In this document: piece after piece, positions 15,632 to 25,387 of the stretch
Position numbering within the stretch: position 1 is the first letter of the stretch
Layout of the letters: every line of letters begins with the position of its first letter
DNA from: JBBSBL01 sp038251325
Lineage (GTDB): Bacteria; Actinomycetota; Thermoleophilia; Solirubrobacterales; Solirubrobacteraceae
Assembly (NCBI GenBank): GCA_038251325.1
Contig: JBBSBL010000006.1
Coordinates: forward strand, 12,078 to 76,077
DNA: 64,000 bases
Direction of reading: 5' to 3'
The notes under the pieces: generated by a model
Seen by the model: only the letters and a program-made list of their open reading frames with translations
What the model was told of the DNA's origin: nothing
The model's database searches: none
Made by a program: the position numbers and the translations under genes

Positions 15632-16123
15632 GTGCGATCTCACCGCCCGGCGGGCGTCCGACTGATGCCCACCGTCGCCGACATCATGGACGTCGACGTC
15701 GTCAGCGTGCGCCCGGAGGACGACGTCCACACCGCGATCACGACGCTGCGCGAGCACGACCTCCCGGGCATCCCGGTGGTCGACGCCGACGGGCGCTGCG
15801 TGGGGATCGTCACCGAGGCGGACCTCGTCCTGCGCGACGAGGCGGCGGACATCAGCCTCCCGCACCACATCGACATCATGGGCGGGGTCATCTTCCTCGA
15901 GTCGACCAAGCACTTCGAGGCGCGGGTGAAGAAGGCGCTGGCCTCGACGGTGGCGGACATGATGACCGCCGACCCGGTGACCATCGCGCCCGGTGCGCCG
16001 GTCAAGGACGCCGCGCGGCTCATCGCCGAGCGCAAGCACAACCGCCTCCCGGTGGTCGGCGCGGACGGCAGGCTCGTCGGCGTCGTGACGCGCGTCGACG
16101 TGCTCGACGCGCTCACCGCCTGA
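15632..16123 (+). CDS. CBS-domain pair protein
   Basis: A soluble protein made of two CBS domains (VADIMDVDVVSVRPEDDVH at the start, then VADMMTADPVTIAPGAPVK near residue 107), joined by a linker with MGGVIFLESTKHFEA. Such modules bind adenine nucleotides or (p)ppGpp and sense energy state; no effector domain is attached. The GTG at 15632 lies nine bases after TAGGCT (15617-15622), which overlaps the stop of the preceding gene; ATG at 15665 is a reasonable alternative start and would remove 11 residues. Confidence 0.85.
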   Translation: MRSHRPAGVRLMPTVADIMDVDVVSVRPEDDVHTAITTLREHDLPGIPVVDADGRCVGIVTEADLVLRDEAADISLPHHIDIMGGVIFLESTKHFEARVKKALASTVADMMTADPVTIAPGAPVKDAARLIAERKHNRLPVVGADGRLVGVVTRVDVLDALTA

Positions 16124-16156
16124 GATGACCCACGCCGCGCAGCGGGCCGGGGCCCG

Positions 16157-17272
16157 GTGATCCGGGCCGAGGCGGCGGTCGACCTCACGGCCGTCGAGCG
16201 CAACTGCGCCTGCCTGCGGGGGGCCCTGGCGCCGGGCGCCGCGCTGTGCGCCGTGGTCAAGGCCGACGGCTACGGGCACGGCGCCGCACCGGTGGCGCGC
16301 GCCGCGCAGGCCGGCGGCGCGGCCTGGCTCGCGGTCTCCACCGCGCAGGAGGCCGCAGAGCTTCGGGCCGCGGGCGTCGAGGGCCGCGTGTTGGTGATGG
16401 GCGCGCTGAGCGCGGAGGAGATCCCGACGGTGCTCGACGCCGCGGCGGACGTCGTGGCCTGGCGCGAGGCCTTCGTGGCCGCGCTCGCGGCCCACGGCCG
16501 CGAGGGGGTCGGCGTCCACGTGAAGCTCGACACCGGGATGGGACGGCTCGGGACGCGGGACGCCGACGAGGCGCGCGCGGTCGCGGAGGCCGTGCTCGCC
16601 GCGCCCGGGCTGGAGCTCGCCGGGGCGATGACGCACTTCGCCACCGCCGACGCCGATCCCGAGTTCATGGAGCTGCAGCGCGACCGCTTCGAGCCCTTCG
16701 CGGCCGAGGTCCGGATGATGGCTCCGGGCGCGGTGGCCCACGCGGCGAACAGCGCCGCGACGCTGCGCGATCCCGGCACGCACTTCGACCTCGTCCGCTG
16801 CGGCATCGCGGTCTACGGCATGGACCCGTTCGGCTTCGACCCCGAGGAGCAGGAGCTCGAGCCCGCGCTCGCCCTGCGCTCCTACGTGGCCGACGTCAAA
16901 CCCATCGGCCCGGGGGAGAGCGCGGGGTACGGGCGCACCTTCGTCGCCGAGGAGCCGGGCTGGATCGCGGTGGTGCCGATCGGCTACGCGGACGGCGTGC
17001 GCCGGCTGCTCTCCAACCGGGCGGACGTGCTCGTCGACGGCCGGCGGCGCCGCCTCGCGGGGACGGTGAGCATGGACACGGTAACGGTCGACCTCGGGCC
17101 GGCGCCCGACGTCGCCGTCGGCGCGGAGGTCGTGCTCCTCGGGGCGCAGGGCGGCGAGCGGATCCTGCCGGAGGAGTGGGCGCGCCACGCGGAGACGATC
17201 AACTACGAGATCACCTGCGGGATCTCGGACCGCGTGCCGCGCGTCCACCACTCCACCGGCGACGCGGGGTGA
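16157..17272 (+). CDS. alr: Alanine racemase
   Basis: A 371-residue PLP enzyme making D-alanine for peptidoglycan. The PLP lysine is in CAVVKADGYGHGAAPVA (about residue 35), the catalytic Tyr in ESAGYGRTF (about residue 256), and GTVSMDTVTVDLG is the conserved late motif. The fold is the usual N-terminal barrel and C-terminal beta domain. GTG start at 16157. The TGA overlaps a GTG that opens the next gene in frame, suggesting coupling to the nucleotidyltransferase. Confidence 0.95.
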   Translation: MIRAEAAVDLTAVERNCACLRGALAPGAALCAVVKADGYGHGAAPVARAAQAGGAAWLAVSTAQEAAELRAAGVEGRVLVMGALSAEEIPTVLDAAADVVAWREAFVAALAAHGREGVGVHVKLDTGMGRLGTRDADEARAVAEAVLAAPGLELAGAMTHFATADADPEFMELQRDRFEPFAAEVRMMAPGAVAHAANSAATLRDPGTHFDLVRCGIAVYGMDPFGFDPEEQELEPALALRSYVADVKPIGPGESAGYGRTFVAEEPGWIAVVPIGYADGVRRLLSNRADVLVDGRRRRLAGTVSMDTVTVDLGPAPDVAVGAEVVLLGAQGGERILPEEWARHAETINYEITCGISDRVPRVHHSTGDAG

Positions 17273-18687
17273 GGGAGCGGCCGACGACCGGGGCGATGAG
17301 CGACGCGCTGGAACCCGCGCGCGCTGCGCTGGCCGGCGAGCCGGCGTGGCTCGTCGGCGGCGCGGTGCGCGATCGCCGGCTCGGCCGCGACACGGCCGAC
17401 GCCGACATCGTGCTCGCCGGCGACCCCGCCCGCGCCGCGCGAGCGCTCGCGCGTGCGGCGGGAGGAACCGCCTTCCCGCTCTCGGAGGCCTTCGGGCACT
17501 GGCGGGTCGTGGGACCCGAGCAGAGGTGGCAGGCCGACCTGACTCCGCTCGGCGGCGCGTCGATCGAGGAGGACCTGCTTCGGCGCGACTTCACGGTGAA
17601 CGCGATCGCCGAGCCCCTCGCCGGGGGCGCCGCCGTCGATCCGACCGGTGGCGTCGCCGACCTGGAGGCCGGCGTGCTGCGGATGGTCGCGGCCGACGCC
17701 TTCGACGCCGATCCGCTGCGGGTCCTGCGGCTACCGCGCCTCGCCACCGAGCTGGGGTTCGACCCGGACTCCGGCACCGTGGCCGCGGCGCGGGGGCGCG
17801 CGCCGCGCCTCGGCGAGGTGGCCGGCGAGCGGGTCTTCGCCGAGCTGCGGCGGATCCTGCAGTCCGAGCGCCCGCTCGAGGGCATGGCGCTCATGGATTC
17901 GGTCGGTGCGACGGACCTCGTCTTGCCCGAGTTGGCGGCGCTGCGCGGCGTGGAGCAGAGCGCCTATCACCACCTCGACGTCCACGACCACACGCTCGCG
18001 GTGCTCGCCGAGGTCGTGGCCCTGGAGCGCGATCCCGCCCCGCTGGGCGAGCACGGCGCGGCCGCCGCCGCCCGGCTGGCGGGACCGCTGGCCGACGAGC
18101 TAAGCGGCTGGGGCGCGCTGCGCGTCGGCGCGCTCTTCCACGACGTGGCGAAGCCCAGCACGCGGCAGACGTTCCCGGGTGGGCGGATCGGCTTCCCCGG
18201 CCACGACGCCGAGGGCGCCGAGATGGCGCGTGCGGCGCTGACGCGGCTGCGGGCCAGCGAGCGCCTGCGCGCCCACGTCGGGGGTCTCGCCCGGCACCAT
18301 CTCCGCCTCGGCTTCCTCGTCCACGACGCCCCGCTCTCGCGGCGCGAGGTCTACCGCTACCTCGCCGCGTGCGAGCCGGTCGAGGTCGACGTGACGGTGC
18401 TCTCTGTGGCCGACCGCCTGGCCACGCGGGGCCGCAAGGCCGACGAGGCCATCGCCCGCCACCTCGAGCTCGCTGACGGGATGCTCGGCGAGGCGCTCGC
18501 CTGGCGCGACGGGCGCCCGGCGCCGCTCGTGCGCGGCGACGAGCTCGCGGTCGCGCTCGGCATCGCGCCGGGCCCCGAGCTCGGCCGCCTGCTCGCCGAG
18601 GTGGACGAGGCGCGCTTCGCGGGCGAGGTGGTCACCCGCGAGGAGGCGATCGCCTGGGCGCGGGCGCGGCAGGCCGCGGGCGGCTGA
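17269..18687 (+). CDS. CCA tRNA nucleotidyltransferase / poly(A) polymerase family protein with HD domain
   Basis: A protein of about 472 residues. The N-terminal nucleotidyltransferase has WLVGGAVRDRRLGRDT and the catalytic DADIV; RRDFTVNAIA and DPLRVLRLPRLATELGF are the class-II hallmark motifs. A C-terminal HD domain (LFHDVAKPSTR, then LARHHLRLG) suggests phosphohydrolase activity. The family adds CCA or poly(A) to tRNA 3' ends; the tRNA-Pro of this window has no encoded CCA. I chose the GTG at 17269 overlapping alr because GTGA coupling recurs here; ATG at 17296 is the alternative. Confidence 0.88.
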   Translation: MRERPTTGAMSDALEPARAALAGEPAWLVGGAVRDRRLGRDTADADIVLAGDPARAARALARAAGGTAFPLSEAFGHWRVVGPEQRWQADLTPLGGASIEEDLLRRDFTVNAIAEPLAGGAAVDPTGGVADLEAGVLRMVAADAFDADPLRVLRLPRLATELGFDPDSGTVAAARGRAPRLGEVAGERVFAELRRILQSERPLEGMALMDSVGATDLVLPELAALRGVEQSAYHHLDVHDHTLAVLAEVVALERDPAPLGEHGAAAAARLAGPLADELSGWGALRVGALFHDVAKPSTRQTFPGGRIGFPGHDAEGAEMARAALTRLRASERLRAHVGGLARHHLRLGFLVHDAPLSRREVYRYLAACEPVEVDVTVLSVADRLATRGRKADEAIARHLELADGMLGEALAWRDGRPAPLVRGDELAVALGIAPGPELGRLLAEVDEARFAGEVVTREEAIAWARARQAAGG

Positions 18688-18717
18688 GCCGCGGCCGGGC
18701 CCGGCGGCCGGAGCTGC

Positions 18718-19482
18718 TCAGTCCAGGTAGCGATGTAGCCAGCGCAGGGTGGCGGGCATGGCGTCGTCGCCGTAGGTCTCGGCGTGGCGCATGCCGGGCA
18801 GGACGATGAGACGGTTCGGCACGGCCTTGCGCGTCAGGGCCCGTGCGAACTCGCGCGGCCCGGCGAGCGGGACGAGCTCGTTCGCGCTGTTGAACTGGAG
18901 CGTGGGGGCGGAGCTGCGCGTGACGTGCGTCACCGGGGAGGCGACCTGACCCACCGGGCAGCGCGTCGCCGAGGCGCAGCCGAGGAAGTTGAGCACCAGA
19001 TCGCGCCGCGTCTTGTCGACCGGGCCGAGTCCGACGCCACTCGAGTACAGGCGGTCGTCCGGCGGACCCGACCACGAGACCACCGCGTCGGCGTGGCCGG
19101 GCGCCCGGCCGGCCGAGCACCCCGAGCGCGTCGACCAGGTACCCGCCGGCGCTGCCGCCCACGGCGCCGACGCGGCGGGTGCTGGCGCCGTAGCGGGCCC
19201 CGTGGGCCCGTACCCAGCGCGCCGCGGCCTGGACATCGCGGACCTGGGCCGGATAGCGCTTGGTCGTGCAGAGCCGGTTCGCGCGATTCGCGCAGATCAG
19301 CCGGTAGTCCACGACCAAGGCGACAAAGCCGCCCCGCGCGAGCTGGTTGCCGAAGCGAACCCAGTCGGCCTTGTCCCCGCCGATCCAGCCGCCGCCGTGG
19401 ACGCCGAGGACGGAGGGACGCCGCTGCGAGCCCGAGGCCGGTAGACGTCGACCAGGACGAGGGCGGGGCGGGGTCGGGTCAT
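18718..19482 (-). pseudogene. Frameshifted alpha/beta-hydrolase (esterase/lipase) gene
   Basis: Three reading frames together give one esterase. The start MTRPRPALVLVDVYRP (from ATG 19482) must shift near 19430 to reach VLGVHGGGWIGGDKADW, the oxyanion-hole motif. The frame then runs through ALVVDYRL and the nucleophile elbow GAVGGSAGGYL, and shifts again near 19110 to GHADAVVSWSG and the catalytic-His end LPGMRHAETYGDD. The product would be about 250 residues. No signal peptide is left. Both breaks fall in GCCGG-type repeats, so they may be real slippage deletions or assembly errors. Confidence 0.75.
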
Positions 19483-19496
19483 GGCGCGGGATCCTG

Positions 19497-20684
19497 TCAG
19501 GCCCGGCGCCCCATGCGTCGCACCAGGGCCTCGACGAGCGCCGCGGCCCGCCCGACGGTGTGGTGGTCGACGTTCGCCGGCGTGTCGCTCGGCCAGTGGT
19601 AGTTGGCGGGCGCCTTGTACTCCGTCACCGAGCCGATCGACGCCGAGGGGAAGCCGCGCCGCAGCGCGATCACGCCGTCGGTCGCGTTGCGCAGGCGCAG
19701 CCCGCGCCGCAGCGGGACGCCTGCCTCCGCGGCGGCCGCGGCGACCTCGTCGCGCACCGCCGCCGGGTAGTCGCGCATCACGAGCATCCCCTCGCCCTCG
19801 ATCAGCGCGAGCTCCGGCGAGCCCACGGTGTCGAGGCACAGGACCGTGGTCGTCTCCGGGGAGAGGCGGTCGAGATGACGACGCGCGAAGCCGTCCATGC
19901 CCTCCATGAACGACTCCTCGGACCCGGTCGAGACGAGCAGCAGGCGCAGCCCGTGCACCGGGTCGTCGCGCACCGCCTCGGCCAGGCCGACGAGCACGGC
20001 GACCGCGCTGAGGTTGTCGTTCGCGCCGGGCACCACGGCGCGGGAGCCGATGTCGGCGAAGGCGGCGGCGCTGCCCAGGCTGAGCGCCGTGCCGGCCATG
20101 AGCGGCGCGCGCCGGCCGAGCAGCGCGCCGAGCGCGACCAACGCCGGCCCGGCGAGCACCGGGGCCATGAGGGGCGGGGAGGTCTCCGCGCGGGCGAGGA
20201 GCCCGGGCGCGAGGCGGGTGATTGCGGGCAGGATCCCCGGATGGAAGATGAGGCCCGAGTGCGCCGCATCGTGATGGGCGACGATGACGAGGGTGCGCTC
20301 GGCCTGCCGCTCGCCGGCCTCGGCGACCACGTTCCAGGTGGTGCGCTGCGGGAGCCGGCGGCGCCAGCGGAAGGCGCCGGAGCCGATGTCGTCCCACACC
20401 GCCCACGCGCCGGCGGCCCCGAGCGCCGCGGCGAGCCCGCGGGCACCCCGCCCGCCACGCAGGGCCGCCAGCCCGCCGAGCGCGGCGGCGCCGGCGGGGA
20501 GCCCCAGCGGCCACCAGTAGGTCCCGTGCGCGCGCTCGGGCTCGACCCCGGCCTCGGTGCCGCGTTCGCGCAGGGCGGCGGCGATCCACTCGGCGGCCTC
20601 ACGCTCGCCCGCGGACGCCGAGGGTCGCTCGATCGCGGCGAGGCGCTCGATCACGGCGCGGAGGGTCGCGGGGGAGACCGGCAC
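19497..20684 (-). CDS. M28-family zinc aminopeptidase with membrane segments
   Basis: A 395-residue protein. Metal ligands of the M28 fold are visible: VAHHDAAHSG (His-x-Asp), GANDNLSAVAV (bridging Asp), STGSEES (catalytic Glu pair), LDTVGS and the last His in NYHWPSDTPANVDHH. Two hydrophobic stretches near residues 50-95 and one near 150-200 interrupt the first half, so it is probably membrane-associated. Substrate unknown. The GTG start at 20684 lies eight bases after TAGCTT (20698-20693); longer frames upstream would run through the promoter. Divergent from the HIT gene. Confidence 0.85.
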   Translation of the reverse strand: MPVSPATLRAVIERLAAIERPSASAGEREAAEWIAAALRERGTEAGVEPERAHGTYWWPLGLPAGAAALGGLAALRGGRGARGLAAALGAAGAWAVWDDIGSGAFRWRRRLPQRTTWNVVAEAGERQAERTLVIVAHHDAAHSGLIFHPGILPAITRLAPGLLARAETSPPLMAPVLAGPALVALGALLGRRAPLMAGTALSLGSAAAFADIGSRAVVPGANDNLSAVAVLVGLAEAVRDDPVHGLRLLLVSTGSEESFMEGMDGFARRHLDRLSPETTTVLCLDTVGSPELALIEGEGMLVMRDYPAAVRDEVAAAAAEAGVPLRRGLRLRNATDGVIALRRGFPSASIGSVTEYKAPANYHWPSDTPANVDHHTVGRAAALVEALVRRMGRRA

Positions 20685-20692
20685 GGCGGCGC

Positions 20693-20723
20693 AAGCTAGC
20701 GGACGCCGGGCCGCGGGTAGGCT
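20693..20723. promoter_or_regulatory. Divergent -10 pair for M28 peptidase and HIT genes
   Basis: TAGCTT on the minus strand (20698-20693) and TAGGCT on the plus strand (20718-20723) lie 19 bases apart. They serve starts at 20684 (gap eight) and 20731 (gap seven). Only 46 bp separate the two start codons and both messages should be leaderless. Confidence 0.6.
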
Positions 20724-20730
20724 TCGCGCC

Positions 20731-21141
20731 GTGGCCGATCCCGACTGCATCTTCTGCGGCATCGTCGCCGGCGAGCTGCCCGCCACGATGGTCGCCGAGG
20801 ACGAGCGCACCGTCGCGTTCATGGACATCAACCCGGCCACGCGCGGCCACCTGCTCGTCGTCCCGCGCGCCCACAGCGCCGACATCACCCAGACCGAGCC
20901 CGCCGACCTCGCGGCGAGCATCGCCGCGGCGCAGATGCTGACCCGCCGGGCCTTCGACCGCCTCGACGCCGACGGCGTCAACGTGCTGAACGCCTGCCGC
21001 CCGGTGGCCGGCCAGACGGTGTTCCACGTCCACCTCCACGTGATCCCCCGCTACGCCGACGACGGGATTACGCTGCCCTGGATCCCGGCGCCCGGCGACG
21101 CCGCCGAGATCGCCGCCGCCGCGGTGGCGCTGCGCGGATGA
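20731..21141 (+). CDS. HIT-family nucleotide hydrolase/transferase
   Basis: A 136-residue histidine-triad protein: CIFCGIVAGELPA zinc-binding start, and the triad FHVHLHVIPRY (about residues 99-109). HIT proteins of this branch hydrolyse adenosine 5'-phosphoramidates such as AMP-lysine. The GTG start at 20731 follows TAGGCT by seven bases. A longer open frame upstream runs through the promoter and the divergent gene and is rejected. The last codon overlaps the next ATG (ATGA), so it is coupled to the crotonase. Confidence 0.94.
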   Translation: MADPDCIFCGIVAGELPATMVAEDERTVAFMDINPATRGHLLVVPRAHSADITQTEPADLAASIAAAQMLTRRAFDRLDADGVNVLNACRPVAGQTVFHVHLHVIPRYADDGITLPWIPAPGDAAEIAAAAVALRG

Positions 21142-21923
21142 GCGGCGATCCGGTCCGGCTCGAGCGCGAGCCGGGCGGCCTGGCGGTCGTCACGTTCGAC
21201 GCCCCGCCGCTCAACCTCTTCGACGCCGCGCTCGGCGCGGGCCTCCAGGCCGCGGTGGCCGCGCTGGAGGCCGAGCCGCCGCGCGCCGTGCTGTTCCGCG
21301 CGGAGGGGCGCGCGTTCACCGGCGGGGTCGACGTGCAGGTGTTCGCCGCCCTGGAGAGCGCCGACGCGGCCACGGCGCTCTTCGCCGACCTCATCGACAC
21401 CGCGCGCCGCGTCGACGCCCTGCCGTGCCCGACCGTCCTCGCCGCCCACGCGCTCACGCTGACCTGGGCCTTCGAGCTGGCCCTCGCCTGCGACCTCATC
21501 CTCGCCGCCGAGTCCGCCGCCTTCGGCCTCGTCGAGGCGCGGGTGGGCCTCACGCCGGCGATGGGCGGGACCCAGCGTCTGGCCGAGCGCGCCGGGACCG
21601 GTCGCGCGCGCGAGCTGGTGATGACCGGCGAGGTCTACGCCGCCGAGACGCTCGAGCGCTGGGGCGTGGTCAACCGCGTCCTGCCCGACGCGGGCTTCGA
21701 CGCCGCCGCGCGCGAGCTCGCCGCCGGCCTCGCCGCCGGGCCGACCCGCGCGCACGCCGCGACGAAGGCGATCCTCCGCGCCTACCTCGAGGGCGGGCTG
21801 GAGCGCGCGAACGGCGCGACGCCGCGGCTCGCCGGGGATCTCTTCGCCACCGGGGACCTGCAGGCCGGCGTGCGCGCCTTCCTCGACACCGGCCCCGGGA
21901 CCGCGAGCTTCGAGGGCCGCTGA
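21138..21923 (+). CDS. Enoyl-CoA hydratase/isomerase family protein
   Basis: A 261-residue crotonase-fold enzyme. The oxyanion-hole strands are FRAEGRAFTGGVDVQVF (about residue 60) and CDLILAAESAAFGLVEARVG, with GGTQRLAERAG after. The usual catalytic Glu positions are not fully conserved: the region HALTLTWAFELALACD replaces the typical G-x-A-x-G-G-G motif, so substrate and reaction are uncertain. The C-terminal helix segment has AHAATKAILRAY. Coupled to the HIT gene by ATGA and followed by a hydrolase gene after two bases. Confidence 0.85.
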   Translation: MSGDPVRLEREPGGLAVVTFDAPPLNLFDAALGAGLQAAVAALEAEPPRAVLFRAEGRAFTGGVDVQVFAALESADAATALFADLIDTARRVDALPCPTVLAAHALTLTWAFELALACDLILAAESAAFGLVEARVGLTPAMGGTQRLAERAGTGRARELVMTGEVYAAETLERWGVVNRVLPDAGFDAAARELAAGLAAGPTRAHAATKAILRAYLEGGLERANGATPRLAGDLFATGDLQAGVRAFLDTGPGTASFEGR

Positions 21924-21925
21924 GC

Positions 21926-22786
21926 GTGTCGGCGGCCGTCGCGCCGGACGGCGCGTGGATCCACTGGCGGGCGCACGGGCCCGCGGAGCCCGACGGGGAG
22001 CCGGTCCTCCTCATCATGGGGCTCGGCGGGAGCGGCGCGATGTGGTGGCGCCTGGTCCCGCATCTCTCCGCACGCCGCACGGCGATCGTCTTCGACCACC
22101 GCGGCACCGGCGACTCCGATCCGGTGCGCCGTCCGCTGGCCATGGCCGACCTCGTCGGCGACGCGCTCGCCGTCCTCGACGACGCCGGGATCGAGCGCGC
22201 GCACGTCGTCGGCGTGTCGCTCGGCGGGATGGTCGCCCAGCAGCTCGCGCTCGCCCACCGCGATCGCGTCGGCTCCCTCGTGCTCGGCTGCACGAGCCCC
22301 GGCGGGCGGCGCGGCGTCCCGCCGTGGCGCCTGCTGGCCAGCGCCGCGGCCCGGCCGTTCCTCGGGCCGGGCGGCACGTTCGACCTCGTCGCACCGGACC
22401 TCTACGCGGCCCGGACGCGGCGCGAGCGGCCCGAGCGCGTGCGCGAGGACTACGAGCGGCGCGTGCGGGAGGGCACGGACCCGCGGACGATCTGGGCCCA
22501 GCTCGCGGCCGCCGCCGGCCACGACGTCCGCGTCCGGCTGAGCGAGCTCGCGGGGATCGCGACGCTCGTCCTGCACGGCGAGGAGGACCGCCTCGTGCCG
22601 CCGGCCCGCGCTCGGGAGCTCGCCGCCGCCATCCCGGGCGCGCGCCTGGTGATGGTCCCCGACTGCGGGCACCTGCTCGGCACCGACGCCGAGGAGGCGA
22701 CGAGCGCGGCCATCCTCGAGCACGTGGCCGACGTCGAGCGCGGCGCCCCGGCCGGCCGCCGGCGCCGCGCCGGCCGCGCGGCCTGA
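21926..22786 (+). CDS. Alpha/beta-hydrolase
   Basis: A 286-residue single-domain hydrolase: LIMGLGGSGAMWW (oxyanion turn), FDHRGTGDSD, nucleophile elbow GVSLGGMVAQQLAL (Ser about residue 99), acid strand LHGEEDRLVP, and catalytic His in VPDCGHLLG. The set resembles 3-oxoadipate enol-lactonase/esterase-like enzymes, but the substrate cannot be told. GTG start at 21926, two bases after the crotonase stop. The C-terminal 15 residues are Arg/Ala-rich and probably disordered. Third gene of a HIT-crotonase-hydrolase unit. Confidence 0.88.
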   Translation: MSAAVAPDGAWIHWRAHGPAEPDGEPVLLIMGLGGSGAMWWRLVPHLSARRTAIVFDHRGTGDSDPVRRPLAMADLVGDALAVLDDAGIERAHVVGVSLGGMVAQQLALAHRDRVGSLVLGCTSPGGRRGVPPWRLLASAAARPFLGPGGTFDLVAPDLYAARTRRERPERVREDYERRVREGTDPRTIWAQLAAAAGHDVRVRLSELAGIATLVLHGEEDRLVPPARARELAAAIPGARLVMVPDCGHLLGTDAEEATSAAILEHVADVERGAPAGRRRRAGRAA

Positions 22787-22798
22787 GCGCTCGGCCGC

Positions 22799-23566
22799 TC
22801 AACTCCCCGTCCGCCGCATCCCGCGCACGGCCAGCGCGCCGAGCACGAGCAGGATCCCTGCCGCGGCCACGAGCGCCGGCCAGGTCACCGCCCACGACTG
22901 CGGCCCGACGAAGCCCTGTCGCACGCCCTCGAGCACCTTGGTCACCGGGTTGAGGTCGGCGATCGTCCGCATCCACGGCTGGAGCAGGACGGCCGGCGCG
23001 TAGGCGGTGGTGAAGAGCACGGCGACGAACGCGCCGACCTGCATGAGCGGGGCCGCCTGCTGGGTGCGGAAGCGCAGCGCGACGAGCGTGCCCCAGCACG
23101 CCGCGCTCGCCGCCAGGGCCATCACGAGCACCGCGCAGAGCAGCAGGTGCCCGACCCCGGGGAACGGCACGCCGAGCGCGAGGCCGACACAGAGCAGGAA
23201 GGTCGCGGGCACGAGCGAGCGAAGGGCGGCCGAGGCGACGAGGCCGGAGAGCAGGATCGGCCGCGGCGCCGGCGCGAGCAGCAGCCGGTCGAACCAGCCC
23301 TGCTCGATGTCGCGCGCGAGGTTCACGCCGGTCGCCGCGCCGGTGAAGCCGGCGCCCTGGAGGAAGCCGACGGGGAGGATGAACGCGAGGTACCCCTCGG
23401 TCGAGCCAAACCCGCGCAGGTCGGTCACCTTCGAGAAGACCGCGGTGAGCCCGAGCATGAAGATCGTCGGCGCCAGCACGCCCGGGATCGCCGCGCCGGG
23501 CACCCGAACGATCTCGTTGACCGCGCGGCGCACGAGCGCGGCGACGACGCGGGCCCGCTCCCTCAT
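22799..23566 (-). CDS. ABC-2 type transporter permease (second of two)
   Basis: A 255-residue DrrB-type permease with about six membrane segments, including GVLAPTIFMLGLTAVFSKV near the start and ILLVLGALAVRGM at the end. DIEQGWFDRLLLAPAPR is the conserved cytoplasmic loop of this family. It begins with an ATGA overlap on the preceding permease gene, so ATPase, permease and permease are one coupled unit. Both permeases are 255 residues and likely form a heterodimer. Export of a lipid or hydrophobic compound is inferred from the DrrAB family. Confidence 0.88.
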   Translation of the reverse strand: MRERARVVAALVRRAVNEIVRVPGAAIPGVLAPTIFMLGLTAVFSKVTDLRGFGSTEGYLAFILPVGFLQGAGFTGAATGVNLARDIEQGWFDRLLLAPAPRPILLSGLVASAALRSLVPATFLLCVGLALGVPFPGVGHLLLCAVLVMALAASAACWGTLVALRFRTQQAAPLMQVGAFVAVLFTTAYAPAVLLQPWMRTIADLNPVTKVLEGVRQGFVGPQSWAVTWPALVAAAGILLVLGALAVRGMRRTGS

Positions 23567-24326
23567 GCGTCGCGCAGTTTCCCGAGCAGCGTCCACACGC
23601 TGAGCGATCCGAACACCAGCGCGACGCCGACCGCCGCGGCGAGCCCCTCGAGCACGGGCTTCAGCTGGATCTCCGAGACGATCGGGTTGCGCAGCCCGTT
23701 GGCGATGTAGGAGAGCGGGTTGTAGCGGGCGATCTCGCTCGCCGGCGAGGTCATGAGGTCCTGCGGGAAGAAGGCCGAGGAGAGGAAGAGCACGACGAAG
23801 ACGAGCGGGAAGACGCCCTGCACGACCGACGCGTTGCCCGCCCGCACGGCGAGCGTCACCCCGATCGCCGCAAAGCCCGTCCCGGCGATCGATCCGATGA
23901 GGAACACGACGAGCACCCCGGGGATCCCGCCCTCGATCGTCACGCCGAAGATCAGCCCGAGCACGAGGAACCACGTGACCTGCAGGCACGCGAGCCCGGC
24001 CGCGGACAGGAGGCGGCCGAGGACGATCGCCGAGCGCGGCACCGGCGCGGCGACGAGCCGGTCGAAGAAGCCGAGCTCCATCTCCAGCGCGGTGGCGATC
24101 CCGGCGGAGACCCCGCCCAGCAGCAGCGACTGGGTGATCGCCGCCGGGATCTGGAAGGCGAAGAAGCTCTGCACCGGCGGGAAGCCAGGCAGGCTCGTCG
24201 CCTGGCTGAGGCCGCCGGTGTTGACCGCCAGCAGCAGGGTGGGGAAGACGACGAGCGGCGCGAGGAACTGCGGGCGGCGCAGCGCGATGCGCAGGCCCCG
24301 GCCGGCCAGCGCGAGGACGACCCGGA

Positions 24327-24330
<4 letters not shown>
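23563..24330 (-). CDS. ABC-2 type transporter permease (first of two)
   Basis: A 255-residue DrrB-like permease with about six membrane helices: FLAPLVVFPTLLLAVNTGG, a FFDRLVAAPVPRSAIVLGR loop, GVFPLVFVVLFLSSAFFPQ, and LAAAVGVALVFGSLSVWTL at the end. NPLSYIANGLRNPIV is the typical exit-gate motif. It starts at a GTG (24330) overlapping the ATPase stop and ends overlapping the next permease. Two differing half-size permeases with one ATPase suggest a heterodimeric exporter. Confidence 0.88.
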
Positions 24331-25319
<989 letters not shown>

Positions 25320-25387
25320 CGTGCCGAACGCAACATATCGTGCGGCAACCGGCGCCTCCGGCCGCCCTCTGCGGTTCAATGTCGCCC

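Noticed and set aside
13853..17251. Very long minus-strand open frame (over 1100 codons) opposite acpS, nnrD and alr
   Set aside because: It is the antisense of well-supported genes, rich in Arg/Ala/His/Gly with no domain; high GC leaves few stop codons in such frames.
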